From Diplolepis rosae (Eukaryota; Arthropoda; Insecta; Hymenoptera; Diplolepididae), in the NCBI GenBank assembly GCA_030998225.1, contig JAPYXD010000727.1:6262001-6326000 (forward strand): 64,000 nt of DNA, given 5' to 3'. The translations under genes were made by a program, and so were the position numbers. The notes under the pieces are model-generated. The model ran no database searches. It worked only from the letters and a program-made list of their open reading frames with translations, and had not been told where the DNA came from. This document shows positions 1-10,714 of the stretch, piece after piece (within the stretch, counting starts at the first letter, position 1; every line of letters begins with the position of its first letter).

Positions 1-218
1 CACTTTGTTTTTGTTAGTCGCATAAACTCTTCTAATATTGACAATACACATAGTAAAATTTTCTCCTAAAAATAAATTGAAAGACGTCAAAATTATGTAT
101 AAACCGACCTCAATATTAAGTGTTTTTGTCAATTTTTGAGAAAGATATTGCGGAAAAATTACAAATTTCAAAACTTTTCTTAAATTAAAAATAATTCACA
201 AAATAATTGATGTTTCTA

Positions 219-565
219 CACGCAGAAAAAAAAAACTGTAGAATCAGCAGATGACATCTGCTGGAATAGGGACAGCAGATTTTTTGTAATATTTAGAGAT
301 ATTTCTGTTAGATTCACAGATTGTTTGTAAACTCAACAGATGAACCTGTAAAATTTACAGACATGCCTGTTAGAATTGCGGATTTCAAGAAAAAAGAGAA
401 ATCCGTAATTCTAACAGACATGTCTGTAGATTTTACAGATTACTCTGTTGAGTTTACAAACAATCTGTAAATCCAACAGAGAAATCTGTAAATATTACAA
501 AAAAATCTGCTGTCCCTATTCCAGCAGATGACATCTTTTGATTCTACAATTTCTTTTTCTGCGTG
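219..565. mobile_element. W1, palindromic MITE with ACAGAT units
   Basis: Terminal inverted repeats CACGCAGAAAAA and TTTTTCTGCGTG are flanked by TA on both sides. The interior is near-palindromic and built from ACAGAT/ATCTGT words. A second copy is at 44425-44774. It sits inside the left arm of P1: the flanking bases rejoin to match P1 at about 19333. Confidence 0.85.
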
Positions 566-1204
566 TAGATCTTTTTCGACTAATTTTAAAGATAAATTCA
601 CGTATTGGGTTGTCTCAGAAGTAATTGCCGATTTCACATATAGATGTCTTTGACCATCTTTTTGAATGGCTTCTTTCAATGTCATGATTTTTTACTTCTG
701 CCATTTGTCAGCTGTCACTCTTAGCTCGCTTTACAAACAAATTACGCGTAATTTCGTTTGCTGTTGTTAGTTTGGCATAAACTTTAAGATAGAGTGTAAA
801 AACGAGAATTTTCGTCATATTTTGCTTTTTTATTTGCGTAAAGGAAAGAACACAGCATAAGTTGCTAAAAGGTTACGTGATATGTATGGCGAGAAAGCCT
901 TAAAAGACAGACAGTGTCGAATTTCATTTGATAAATTCCGTTCTGGAGATTTTTCACTCAAAGATGAGCAACGTTCAGGTCGGCCAAATGAAGTTGATGA
1001 TGACTAAATCAAAGCCATAATCGATTCGGGTCGTCATGTAACTGATGTCCGAGAAATTAAAGAAATGTTAAAAATATCAAAATCAACAATCGAACGTCAT
1101 ATACAATGTCTTGGACTCGTTAAAAAACTTGATATTTGGATTCCACATGAATTGAAGGAAATTCATTTAACAAAACGCATCAACGCTTGTGATTTGCTTC
1201 TAAA

Positions 1205-1872
1205 GGTAGTTGATCCACGAAAATTAGACCTCAGGCAAAAATAGATAATTTTGCTTTCAAGAATAGCAATATTATTATTGAAGGGATATTTTGAAAGAGA
1301 AAAGATTGATTTCCATGAAAAAAATTTGAAATACAGAAAAATAATTTTATTAATAAATTTTATTTTTGCCCCAACTTTTTTTCTTATCGCTTCTTACCAA
1401 AATTTTAAAAAATTATGCGATTTTAATAAATTAAAAATCACTTTTTCCAGAAAAAGATTGCCTACAACTAAACCATTTCGAATTTTCGAACATGAATAAA
1501 TTATTATCAAATTCAGCAATTTGTTTATAAAAATTTCGATTTGGAAAATGTTTTTTTAATGGTTTCAGCCATTAAAGAATTTATTTATAAAAATCAGAAA
1601 CGGTGAAGTTGTGGGAAATCTTTTCTCTGGAAAAATGATTCATGATTTATTAGAATCTCATAATTTTTTAAAATTTGGTAAGAAGCAATAAGAAAAAAAG
1701 TTGGGTCAAAAGTAAAATTTATTAATAAAATTATTTTTCTGTGTTTCAAATTTTTTTCATGTAAAATAATCTTTTTTCTATCAAATCATTCCTTCAGTAA
1801 TAATATTGCTATTCTTGAAAGCAAAATTATCTATTTTTGCCTGAGGTCTAATTTTCGTGGATGAAAACTACC
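1205..1872. mobile_element. A1, palindromic TTAA-type element
   Basis: The ends GGTAGTTGATCCAC and the more diverged GTGGATGAAAACTACC frame a near-complete palindrome of 668 bp whose arms share CAAGAATAGCAATATTATT. The right flank is TTAA; the left flank reads CTAA or TAAA. Copy A2 at 33630-34295 has perfect TTAA duplications. It interrupts the mariner transposase frame. PiggyBac and Kolobok transposons target TTAA; which one mobilised A is not decided. Confidence 0.8.
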
Positions 1873-1876
1873 TTAA

Positions 1877-2610
1877 GGGGGGAGACTCGTTTAGGACGCC
1901 TAAATTTAGGACAAATAGAAATTTTGCGTGTATGAGTATATTACAAATATCGATAAAGCAACTTTACAGGTACATTCCAGAGGATGAAGACCTATGAAAA
2001 AAAAATTTGTTACTGTCAAATTATCATGCTTTATAATACAAAAGCATTTTTGTTTACAGCACTGCGCTGCCAGACGACCTCCATTGCGGGCGTGATAGCG
2101 GTCGCAATTTTGATCTGAAACACATAAACCAAAAAAACTCTGAAACTACATGAGAATACCTCCTATTTGAACTAAAAATATTATTGAAATTTTCAAAATT
2201 TGAAAATTTGGTGGTTTTTTAAATAAAAGTTTCATTTTTTAAACAAAATTTTAAAGTTTATATACTTTAAAAAACTATTTATCATAACTTTTGATGTAAT
2301 TTTTTTAGTTCAAACGGAAACTCTATTGATAAGCTTTTAAAAAAGTCCTGGTTCGATTAAATCCGTTGATAAAAATTTTTCTAATCACGCCCGCAGTTTT
2401 CAAAAATACGGTTTCGAGAAAAAGGGCCTTCAAAGATCCCAAGCGCGTTCACCTGGCCTTGTGTACGCTCGGTGTGCCAAAGGCTATAGCTAAGGAAGTA
2501 TTTCAAATTTTGATCTAAAACTTCATAAAAATATTTTTAGATATGCCTACTAACGATTAAGACTATTTGCAAAATATGCATTTTTTTACCCTCTAAATGA
2601 GTCTCCCCCC
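1877..2610. mobile_element. B, TTAA-type element with GGGGGGAGACTC ends
   Basis: Inverted ends GGGGGGAGACTCGTTTAG and CTAAATGAGTCTCCCCCC are flanked by TTAA (1873-1876, shared with A1) and TTGA (2611-2614). The interior has no long ORF. The G-run start resembles elements C (24439) and D (58913), so the three probably share a transposase. Confidence 0.78.
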
Positions 2611-3360
2611 TTGAACGCAATGAATTCAATCCTTTTTCGAAACTAATTATCACTGGTGATGAAAAGTGGATTGTTTAGAATAACGTCGTTCGAAAACGAT
2701 CGTGATCCAAGCGTGATGAACCACTACAAACAACATCGAAAACTGAATTGCATAAAAAAAAAGATTATGCTGTTTGTTTGGTGGGATTGGAAAGGTGTGG
2801 TATTTTTTGAGCTGCTTCCAAGGAACCAAACAATTAATTTCTATTTCTACTGTCGTCAGCTGAACAAATTGAATGCAGTTGTCAAAGAAAAATGGCCAGC
2901 AATGGTCAATCGTAAAGGTGTAATTTTTCAACATGACAACGCTACACAACACATCTTTAGCCACTCGCCAAAAATGGTTAAAGCTTAGTTGAGAAGTGAT
3001 GTTACATGCACCATATAGCCCTGACCTTGCACAATAAGATTACTATTTATTTCGATCTTTAAAGAACTCCTTGAATGGTAAAATTTTCAATGATGATGAA
3101 GCTGTGAAATCGCACTCGGTTCAGTTTTTTGCCGATAAAGGCCAGAAGTTCTATTAGCTTGGAATCATGAAGTTACCAGAAAGGTGGCAAAAGATCATTG
3201 AACAAAATGGACAATATATCATTGATTAAAGTTCATTCCTTCTATTTAAAAAAATGTGTTTAATTTGTATGAAAAAATCGGCATTTACTTCTGGGACAAC
3301 CCAATAGCATGTAAAAAATGTGCTAAAAAAGTTATACAAATTTTCCCCTAGATTCGTAAA

Positions 3361-4662
3361 AATTGGCGCACCCTATTTTTCAGAAAATGATAACATAACA
3401 AAAAATAAAAATAGTTCTATCGTGTGCATTCTTGTATGATATGTATTTGATAGAAAACATTATAAAAATCTAATTGCTTAATACAGTTTTATTGCGATTA
3501 ATCGTTTTTTGGCATAATGGTTATGTTCGAAGCCATTGAGTTAAATCGTTAAATAATAGTAATTCAAGGTGAATTAGATTAATGCAACGATTTTATAATC
3601 TTTGATATTTAATCTTACGATTAGGATAGAATATTTTTATGAAAAAATAAGCATTTTACGTAAAAAGTATTTAATTAATGAACGATACACTTGCGGCAAA
3701 ATTGGCGCATACGAGATTCAAATCAGAGGCGAAGTTGGCACACGTGTTGTGTTTCTGGAAACCGGTGACTGAAGTCAAGTGCTCGGATGTTTATGATTGA
3801 AAATATAAAGAAGATAGTAAGTACACAATTATTAATATATAGATATATACATTTGAATGTTGCTGGACTTTTCTGCTAATCTTTTTCTTAAGATTTTTTG
3901 TGACATGGGAGGTAATGTGGTTCGCAAAACTGATGTAACGACTTTGTAAGGTTATATTCATTTGAACAATCTGTGGTTAAATTTTTTTTTTAAGTTTGAG
4001 GTATTAAGGCATTTTAAACGCGATTTTTAATAATTAATTTGCAGTCTGACAGTGTTTTGAAAGTTTTCTCGATTTTAAGATGTGAAAGCAATCTGAGTAA
4101 AAAATTTGTATTTTTGATTGATTGTTTCTATTATTTATGAGTCTTCTAAAGTTAATAATTGTATATACTTCTGATTACAAATTCAAATAATTCTCTATAA
4201 AAATGATTTCCATTTGAATATTCACTTAAATATCCACAATTGCCAGTATTTTATTGTAAAAATATAAAATATATTTTAACTTTGGCTGGTTTATGTGAAT
4301 AAAGGTATAAAAAACTTCACATATCTTGATATACTATCTCAAATTTAGTTTCAAATTATAACTACCTCTTTTCATCAACCTTTGCTACTGAAATGTAATT
4401 CTAAATCTATGAAAATATAACTAATACGTGACAAGAGAAGATTATAATATTAGTGCGTCAATTTACCCGACATGGCGGGTAAATTGACGCAGGTGCAGTC
4501 CTTCGGAAATCTGAATAAAAACCTGCTTTAATAATTTTCAATGCAATCTTTATCCATTGGAAAGTATAGAAAAGATATCCAGCTATTAAATAAATATTTT
4601 TTCATAATTTTTAATCATATACTTTCTTTTTAAACTCGCACTTTCTATTAGGTGCGCCAATT
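3361..4662. mobile_element. V, element with iterated AATTGGCGCA motif
   Basis: The ends AATTGGCGCACCCTA and TAGGTGCGCCAATT are inverted. The same word recurs inside at about 3698 and 3731 (+) and at about 4452 and 4477 (-). It occupies the loop of P1b. No convincing ORF is present. Iterated subterminal motifs are typical of transposase-binding sites, but the superfamily is not identified. Confidence 0.6.
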
Positions 4663-5339
4663 TCGCCGCTTCTCCCCTATTATGCCTTTTTTGTTTTAAG
4701 TTTAGATTTTTTATGAATCTGAAGGAAAATTATTATAACCTTTTTGGCACGCTTTTACATTCTGCGTGAATTTACCTTCAAAATGAGTTGAAGAACATTA
4801 AAAAACATCAATTATTTCCGGAATTATTCATAATGTATGAAAAGTTTGAAATTTTTACTTTTTCCACAATATTTTCCTCAAAAATGGACAAAAACACTTC
4901 ATCTTGAGGTCGTTTTATGCATAATTTTGACACCTTATATGTTCAGGGAAAAATGTTAATATGTGTATTGTCAATATAAGGAGATTTTATGCGGCTTACA
5001 AAAACAAAGTGAGTATAATAATTTGGTTACCCATTGTAAATATGTGATATACATTTCTGTTCTTGTAATTATATTAGCCGCTTCCGACAAACTAGTCGTG
5101 TGCTTCATATCCTTATGTCGAGTTATCTGCCGACTATGTAACATTTTGATTGATTTCATGTCATATTTACTGCTTTCGCAACTATCTTTCACTTTATTAT
5201 ATCACTTCTTGATGAGGGAAGAGGTTTGATAAAAGGTCAAAAAATGACTTCTAGTCTGAAAATGTTGTATATTTTTGATTCTCTTTTTTAACAAGTTATT
5301 GGGGCCCGTAGACCTGCAAGACGCCATCTATAATTTTAA

Positions 5340-6265
5340 TGCGGCTAAAATGTGGACTAACGAAAGGGGGTAGAATGTTTGAAATGAATTTTACTTTGTG
5401 TATAAAGGTGGTTTTATGATTGTTCTGTGAAGTTCAGAACAATAAGTGAGTGATAAAAATAAATATTTATCACACACAAAATATTTCCGATAGGATTTTT
5501 ATCGTATACACAGAAAAAACACGTTTTCTGTTTAAACTGTTTTACTAAAAAAGAACAATTATTTCACCACATTAAGTAAGTTTCAAGAAATTAAAAGCTT
5601 ATATGAACTTATTTTGACGTAAATATAAACTCTAAGTAATTTTTTGTCATTTTATACATGAAATAGTTACTATCTAAAAAAGTGTAACTTAAAAGTTAGG
5701 TTAGAATTCGTATTTGAACCGGGAATCGTGTTATAACTTTTAAAATCTTCATTGTAAAAATTGGTAAAAATCGAAAAAAACACTTTATGTTGTTCACAAA
5801 AACGAGCGTCACTATTGAACCAATGATGATAATGACATGAAATTTGACACCGATGTCTGTCACAATGCTGGCAACTTGGAAAAAAATATTTTTGAGATTT
5901 TAAATTTAAATTTGAAATTCTTGGTTTCATTTGGATGCAGTAGTACATATTTTTTACTCATTCTCGGCCAAATTTCTCTCATTATACTCAAATGTAAGTT
6001 CATTCAAGCTTACAATGTCTTGAAATTTGCATGGCATGGTAAAATAATTGTTTTTTTTTGTTGAGAAAAGCAGTTTTAACAGAAACATGTTTTTTCACTG
6101 TATACGATGAAAATTCTATCTGAAACACTTTGTTTTCAATAAATACTCATATTTATTATTCACTCATTGTTCCGAACTTCACAGAACATTCATAAAATCA
6201 CTTTTATGCACAAATTAAAATTCATTTTAAACATTCGACCCTCTTGCGTTAGTTCGCGGCACTAG
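5340..6265. repeat. F, long palindromic element
   Basis: About 110 bp at the left (GGTAGAATGTTTGAAATG, then GTTCTGTGAAGTTCAGAAC) is repeated inverted at the right (6150-6265). The small ORFs at 5670-5948 (-) and 5837-6064 (+) lie inside the spacer and have no family resemblance. The exact ends and target duplication were not resolved. The gap 5037-5339 holds no feature I can name. Confidence 0.65.
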
Positions 6266-6288
6266 CGCACTCTAGATTTCAGAACGCA

Positions 6289-6501
6289 CACTCAGAAAAA
6301 AGATTTGATTGAATCAATGAAAATGATTTGTTTGATTTAAGGCAGAAATTTATTTGATTCGAAAAAATATTTATTTGGTCCAAAGATATTTTGTTTGAAT
6401 CAAACAAATTTTATTTCATTAAAACAAAACATTTCTTTACATCAAAGAAAGTGTTTCAAACAAATAATTTTTTTGATTCAATCAAATATCTTTTCTGTGT
6501 G
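6289..6501. mobile_element. N1, MITE of TTTGATT/AATCAAA units
   Basis: It starts CACTCAGAAAAAAGATTTG and ends with the inverted CAAATATCTTTTCTGTGTG. The interior alternates TTTGTTTGA and TCAAACAAA words. It is the same family as 7714-8095 and as the seed of the satellite at 10720. Confidence 0.75.
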
Positions 6502-6636
6502 CAATAGTTATTAGACGAAAAGAAACTTTTAGCGAAAAATTAAATTAAATCGTTTTAGTAATAATACTGTTATTTTTTCTCGAACTAATAACTTTCTGGA
6601 ACAATTTTAAAGATTAGCGCTGTTTCTGGTGACGTA

Positions 6637-6912
6637 CTCTCTAAATATGAATCAGTCAAAATCTACTGATTATCAGTGAAATTTGTCTGATTCAAATAGC
6701 TAAAAAGAGGTTACTGCAAATCAGTCAAATTTCACTGATTACTTCAGTGAAAAGTAAGTGATTTAACAGTAGAAAATATTGTTTTCACTAATGAAACAAT
6801 GAAAATTAACTGATTTAACAGTGAAAAATATTGTTTCCATCAGTGATGATTCAGTGAAAAGGCAAATCACTGATTCAATCAGTGAAAATTTGACTGATTC
6901 AGATTTAGAGAG
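6637..6912. mobile_element. M1, MITE of CACTGATT units
   Basis: Ends CTCTCTAAATATGAATCAG and CTGATTCAGATTTAGAGAG are inverted, with TA on the left. The interior is a string of short palindromes around TCACTGATT/AATCAGTGA. First of six copies in the window. Confidence 0.85.
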
Positions 6913-7048
6913 ATAATTTATTGCCAGAATATACAAAGTATTGAGGATCTTTAAGGTATAATCCTTGTTCAAAATAAAATTGATAATTTTTAATAAAACC
7001 AAAAGAAAGCTTAAAAATATTAATTTATGCAAATAGTTGAAAAATATT

Positions 7049-8142
7049 AACGCGATATTTTTTTCTTTCACGAAAACTTGAAAATAATGTAGAACATGTC
7101 TAAACAAAAATTCTGTCCAAACACATCTCGTAATATCAATTTTATGAGGTTTCTCATCGTACCTAAAGTTTTTTCCGCAAGCTATGATAAAATTATTTTT
7201 TCATCAAATATTCATATCAATTTTTTCATTTTTAAGTTTAATCAAGTAAACTATTGATGGTAGCACGAAAAGTTTAGTAGAAATTTGAGAATCTGTAACT
7301 TAGTAAATATTCATGATACAAAAACTTCATTAGAAACTTTTTTGTACAGGACTAAATGTACTACAAAATTGCTGTTTAACTTTTTGACCTATCTTAAATA
7401 GTTTAGCTTAAAAATTCCGAAAAATTCAAAATTTTTAGAAATTAAAATTTTGAGGCTCGGTAGAAAATGCAATATTGATGATAGGAATTCGACTCAATAG
7501 AATTTTTTCTAGAGAATTTAATTCTAAATAAGGTTTACTCATTTATTTAATGAAAAAACAATTTTATCATAGCTTGCGGAAGGAAATAATGTAGAAAATA
7601 CCTATAATCTGTGTTATTTAAATGATGGAAAAACTTTAGGTACGATGAGAAATCTCTTAAAATTGAAATTACGAGCTGTGCTTTGGACAGAATTTTTGTT
7701 TAGACATGTTCTACACTGAGAAAAAAGATTTGATTGAATCAAAGAAAGTAATTTGTTTGAACGACTTTCTTTGATTTAAAGAAATGATTTGTTTAAATGC
7801 AACAAAATTTGTTTGAATCAAACAAAATATCTTTGGCCCAAATAAATATTTGTTCGAATCAAATAAATTTCTGCCTTAAATCAAACAAATTATATCTTTG
7901 ACCATATATCAATGCATTAATTTCTTTGTTTTGAAGAAAAATTAATTTGATTCAATCAAATATTTATTTGGTTCAAAGATATTTTGTTTGAATCAAACAA
8001 ATTTTATTTCATTTAAACAAATCATTTCTTTAAATCAAAGAAAGTCGTTCAAACAAATTATTTTCTTTGATTCAATCAAATCTTTTTTCTCAGTGTACGA
8101 TATATTCAAGTTTTCGTGAAAGAAAAAAAATATCGCGTTTTT
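7049..8142. repeat. L, palindromic element carrying N2
   Basis: Left arm AACGCGATATTTTTTTC through GACATGTTCTACA-type sequence is mirrored on the right (7660-8142). The right arm is split by N2 at 7714-8095; joining its flanks restores the match to the left arm. The 114-codon ORF at 6763-7107 (-) is a by-product of M1 and this arm. Confidence 0.7.
7714..8095. mobile_element. N2, full-length MITE of the N family
   Basis: Inverted ends CACTGAGAAAAAAGATTTGA and TCAAATCTTTTTTCTCAGTG lie between TA dinucleotides (7712-7713, 8096-8097). This is the best-preserved N copy and shows a clear TA duplication, so a Tc1/mariner-type transposase is the likely mover. Confidence 0.87.
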
Positions 8143-9773
8143 TTGTCACACCCTAATATATACATATATATGTTTTTTTTTGCATAAAAATATTAAAAAT
8201 CCTTTGGTTTTCAAGTTCACTCGCACTGTTTTATAATTTTCTGCTTCATGACGTCACTCTTTTCAAATATAAATGTTTTAACGAACACAGGTTTCGACTA
8301 ACGATAAGCAAAAAGATTTCGAAGACTGAACTATCTGAATCATATACTATTCAGGACTACCTTCAAGAGTGTGCTAATAGAGATAACTAGTGGGAGAATG
8401 TAAGAGGAAATAAAGATCACAATGTAGGCTATAGATATTTATGATTTATAGACTCTAAATTATCTGGAACTGATTTTCACAAATTTTACAAATAAGTGAA
8501 CGAATTTGTTGTAATATTGCAGTAGCACTTTGAAACATTATAATGGTTTTTTTAAATTGAATTATGTGCTATATAATAATAGAATATTTATATTTTAAAT
8601 TATAAATTAGAGAAAATTTGTAACTGAATGTAAATACAAGTCTTAATTTTATAGATATTTTCCTTTTTATTCATCTTCATTTCCATAAACTGAGAATCTT
8701 TAGTATCCAATTCTTTCGTAGCCCCTGTAGGCAGGTTTCCCGTAATGCTCCCAAGCAATCCCAACGAACATTCACTAGGAGTAGGCCATACAAATTATTA
8801 AATAATTATTCATAATTAATTTTTGTTACGAAGTACTTAATAATAACACGAAGAGATATTTATTGTTTGTAAGAAACTAATTATATGATAAAAAATAAAC
8901 AGTAAGGAAAATTTTACCATTTTTTTTGAGATTCAATTAATTTTATGATTAATAAATAAGATGAAAATAATTAATATATTTGATGCAAATGCCACACATA
9001 CAGTGCAAAATTACTGATAATATGTATGAATGCCTCTTTCGCCTTGACACATCGAATTCTTAGAACACTGATTATTGAGTGCATATATAAGTATTAATTC
9101 TCTATAATTTCTAAACACTCAAAAACTCTGTAAGTATTAACATATATGTATAAACATAATAATTATTATTCTTTTAAAAAAATATATTTTTTAAATTTTA
9201 TACTGATTTTTAAAAAATTGTAAAATTACAGATTAAGATATTTGTTTTATACAAATGATCTTTTCTTTCATTAGAAAAATAATTAATGGAAATCCGATTG
9301 AGTATAAAACTTTAATCCTGGAACATAAATGCAAAAAGACTTTTATAAACACGAAAAAAGGTCACTAAGACTCCACACATTTTCAAATATTTGCAACTTT
9401 CTTAAAACTGAATGAATTTCAACGTGCAGCCCTTAATTTTATTCGTCAGTCTTAAGTTTCAGAGTATAAAAATTTTAAATGTTTGTAAATAATAGATACA
9501 TTTTTCCAAAAAAATTTCTGAGGATAATTTTCTGTAAAAATTTAAAAAAACGGACCAGTCTAGTGTTCTAGTGTTAAATATATTTAAAACGTTCAAATTT
9601 ACAAATCAATTCCATATATTTCCAAAAATTCGAATTTCTTTGTGTTCTCACAATTTTACAACTTGACTATACAGGCCTTTATTTATAATTAAAAAGTAGA
9701 AAAATGTATCCATGAAGAATTTTTTCTCTATATCCTTGGAAATATAATAAACGAAGTTCCTTGGCTCTGATAT
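8143..9773. other. Mostly unique AT-rich sequence, no firm gene
   Basis: No repeat of the window families is recognised here. A perfect CREB/ATF-type palindrome TGACGTCA lies at 8249-8256. A 23-codon minus-strand frame at 8700-8771 ends in YGKPAYRGYERIGY and is richer in G+C than its surroundings. The only splice acceptor just upstream puts a TGA in that frame, so it is not called as an exon. Confidence 0.4.
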
Positions 9774-10398
9774 TTAATTAGTATTATTATTTATGCTTTT
9801 TTTGATGCACTTGTTCAAAGTAAAAAAGCATCCAAGAAAAAAAATTACAAGGCCAATATTAGTGCAAAAAAAATACTTGAGGTTTAATTTATGAAACGAT
9901 TCCATTGCAAATAAAATTCTCATACAATTATCGATAGTATTACTAAACAGATTCATATAATGATACGCCATCTTCTAATCAATTCAGCATACATAACTCT
10001 TCCTTATTTAGAGCATGATGATCGATTGGTAAATCTTTGAATCTTCTTTGTTATAAATTGTTTTGTTAGCACCATTTATAATGTACGGAATGCATTACAT
10101 AGTTATTCGTAGAAAGTGAATCAAGTTTCTTATTTCGGAATGCAACAATAAAAACAAAAAAACAAAATGAAACGCACCGAAGAAAATATGACAAATATAA
10201 TATATGTTTTATTTTGTTCCTCCAAAGAACTCTCTTTCTCACTGAAATTTCTATCTGCGTGTTCAGAAAATACCGCATTTGCTTGGTCAGGCAATTTCCC
10301 AAGTGGAGGATGTAATAATTATTTCGATACCAACCGATAATTATCAGCAGCAAAATTAATGAAGAGTATTTACATAAGATTTTACGTGACCTCGTCAT
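9774..10398 (-). pseudogene. Possible decayed multi-pass membrane protein
   Basis: Two minus-strand open stretches (10398-10066, 110 codons, and 9971-9774, 65 codons) lie head to tail in different frames. Both encode hydrophobic segments bounded by basic residues, for example SSLILLLIIIGWY, SYFLRCVSFCFFVFIVAF and IGLVIFFLGCFF, which look like membrane spans. The arrangement would fit a broken insect chemoreceptor-like protein, but no diagnostic motif is visible and AT-rich DNA yields hydrophobic ORFs by chance. No repeat family explains this stretch. Confidence 0.25.
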
Positions 10399-10482
10399 CT
10401 TGGTTTCAAGTTAAAAACTCTTGAATTTTGTGAAACAAATAATGAGTTATTTCTAATTTAAGAAAATTACTTTCACGACCTA

Positions 10483-10540
10483 CACTCAGAAAAAAGATTT
10501 GATTAAATAAAAAAAAATTATTTGTTTGAAAGACTCTTTA
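10483..10540 (+). mobile_element. 5' end of an N element next to the satellite
   Basis: CACTCAGAAAAAAGATTTGA after a TA marks an N terminus. The 60 bases before it (from 10422, TTGAATTTTGTGAAACAAAT) also precede the N copy at 38744, so the flank was copied with it. No matching 3' terminus is found; the satellite array follows after a 180-bp interruption. Confidence 0.7.
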
Positions 10541-10643
10541 TATTTTGAACAGGAATTATATCGACCCACAATAACAATATTTGTAATGTTGGATAATTGG
10601 CTTTAGGGTCCATAAATGAAAAAAACAGTAGTTTTAATCAAAC

Positions 10644-10672
10644 GTTTCGATTCTGATTGGAGTCCTCATCAG
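10644..10672 (-). ncRNA. Hammerhead-ribozyme-like core 1
   Basis: The minus strand reads CTGATGA (10672-10666), then a short stem-loop, then GAAAC (10648-10644). Stem II would pair GACTC with GAATC (4 of 5 pairs). Downstream the minus strand continues to GGACCCTAAAGCCAA (10615-10601), also found after the core at 28759. This is a motif match; self-cleavage is not shown. Confidence 0.5.
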
Positions 10673-10714
10673 CGATCTTTATTTCTAGAATATGAAAAAA
10701 ATAACTAGTGAATA

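Larger units (their letters stand above)
882..3228 (+). pseudogene. Mariner transposase, broken
   Basis: The conceptual protein runs from an ATG at 882 to a TAA at 3226-3228 and is split by the A1/B insertions at 1204-2614. The 5' part has the paired helix-turn-helix of mariner transposases, with IPHELKEIHLTKRINACDL just before the break. The 3' part shows TGDEKWIV, WWDWKGVVFFELLP and HDNA, which carry the first two aspartates of the mariner DD34D triad. In-frame stops occur near 1004, after TGDEKWIV, after VKA, and in the region of the third aspartate, and there is frameshifting. The family resemblance is closer to Hsmar1-type (cecropia) than Mos1-type mariners, by recollection of motifs only. 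Confidence 0.9.
605..3304 (+). mobile_element. Mariner transposon 1, interrupted by two TTAA elements
   Basis: The termini TTGGGTTGTCTCAGAAGTAA and TTACTTCTGGGACAACCCAA are inverted repeats, each bordered by TA. Removing A1 and B (1205-2614) leaves about 1.29 kb, the usual mariner length. The transposase frame is broken by stops, so the copy is inactive. It lies inside the left arm of P1 and its excision point matches the uninterrupted P1 copy near 19364. Confidence 0.92.
1..5036. repeat. P1 palindromic element (copy b), cut by window edge and filled with insertions
   Basis: The first 218 bases, 566-604, 3305-3360 and 4685-5036 line up with the two arms of the intact palindrome at 19099-19948. 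The right end (GGTTACCCATTG followed by TA) matches the TA-flanked end of that copy. The left end lies outside the window. The arms are interrupted by W1, a mariner that itself carries A1 and B, and element V in the loop. No coding capacity is seen in P1 itself. The superfamily is inferred only from the TA duplication (Tc1/mariner-like). Confidence 0.8.

Noticed and set aside
2650..2964. Minus-strand ORF of 104 codons
   Set aside because: It is antisense to the mariner transposase segment with TGDEKWIV and HDNA on the + strand.
6763..7107. 114-codon minus-strand ORF
   Set aside because: It runs from the arm of palindrome L into MITE M1; the hydrophobic translation is a product of AT-rich repeat sequence.
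8700..8771. Minus-strand micro-ORF ending YRGYERIGY
   Set aside because: Only 23 codons, with a stop in frame just after the only nearby acceptor.
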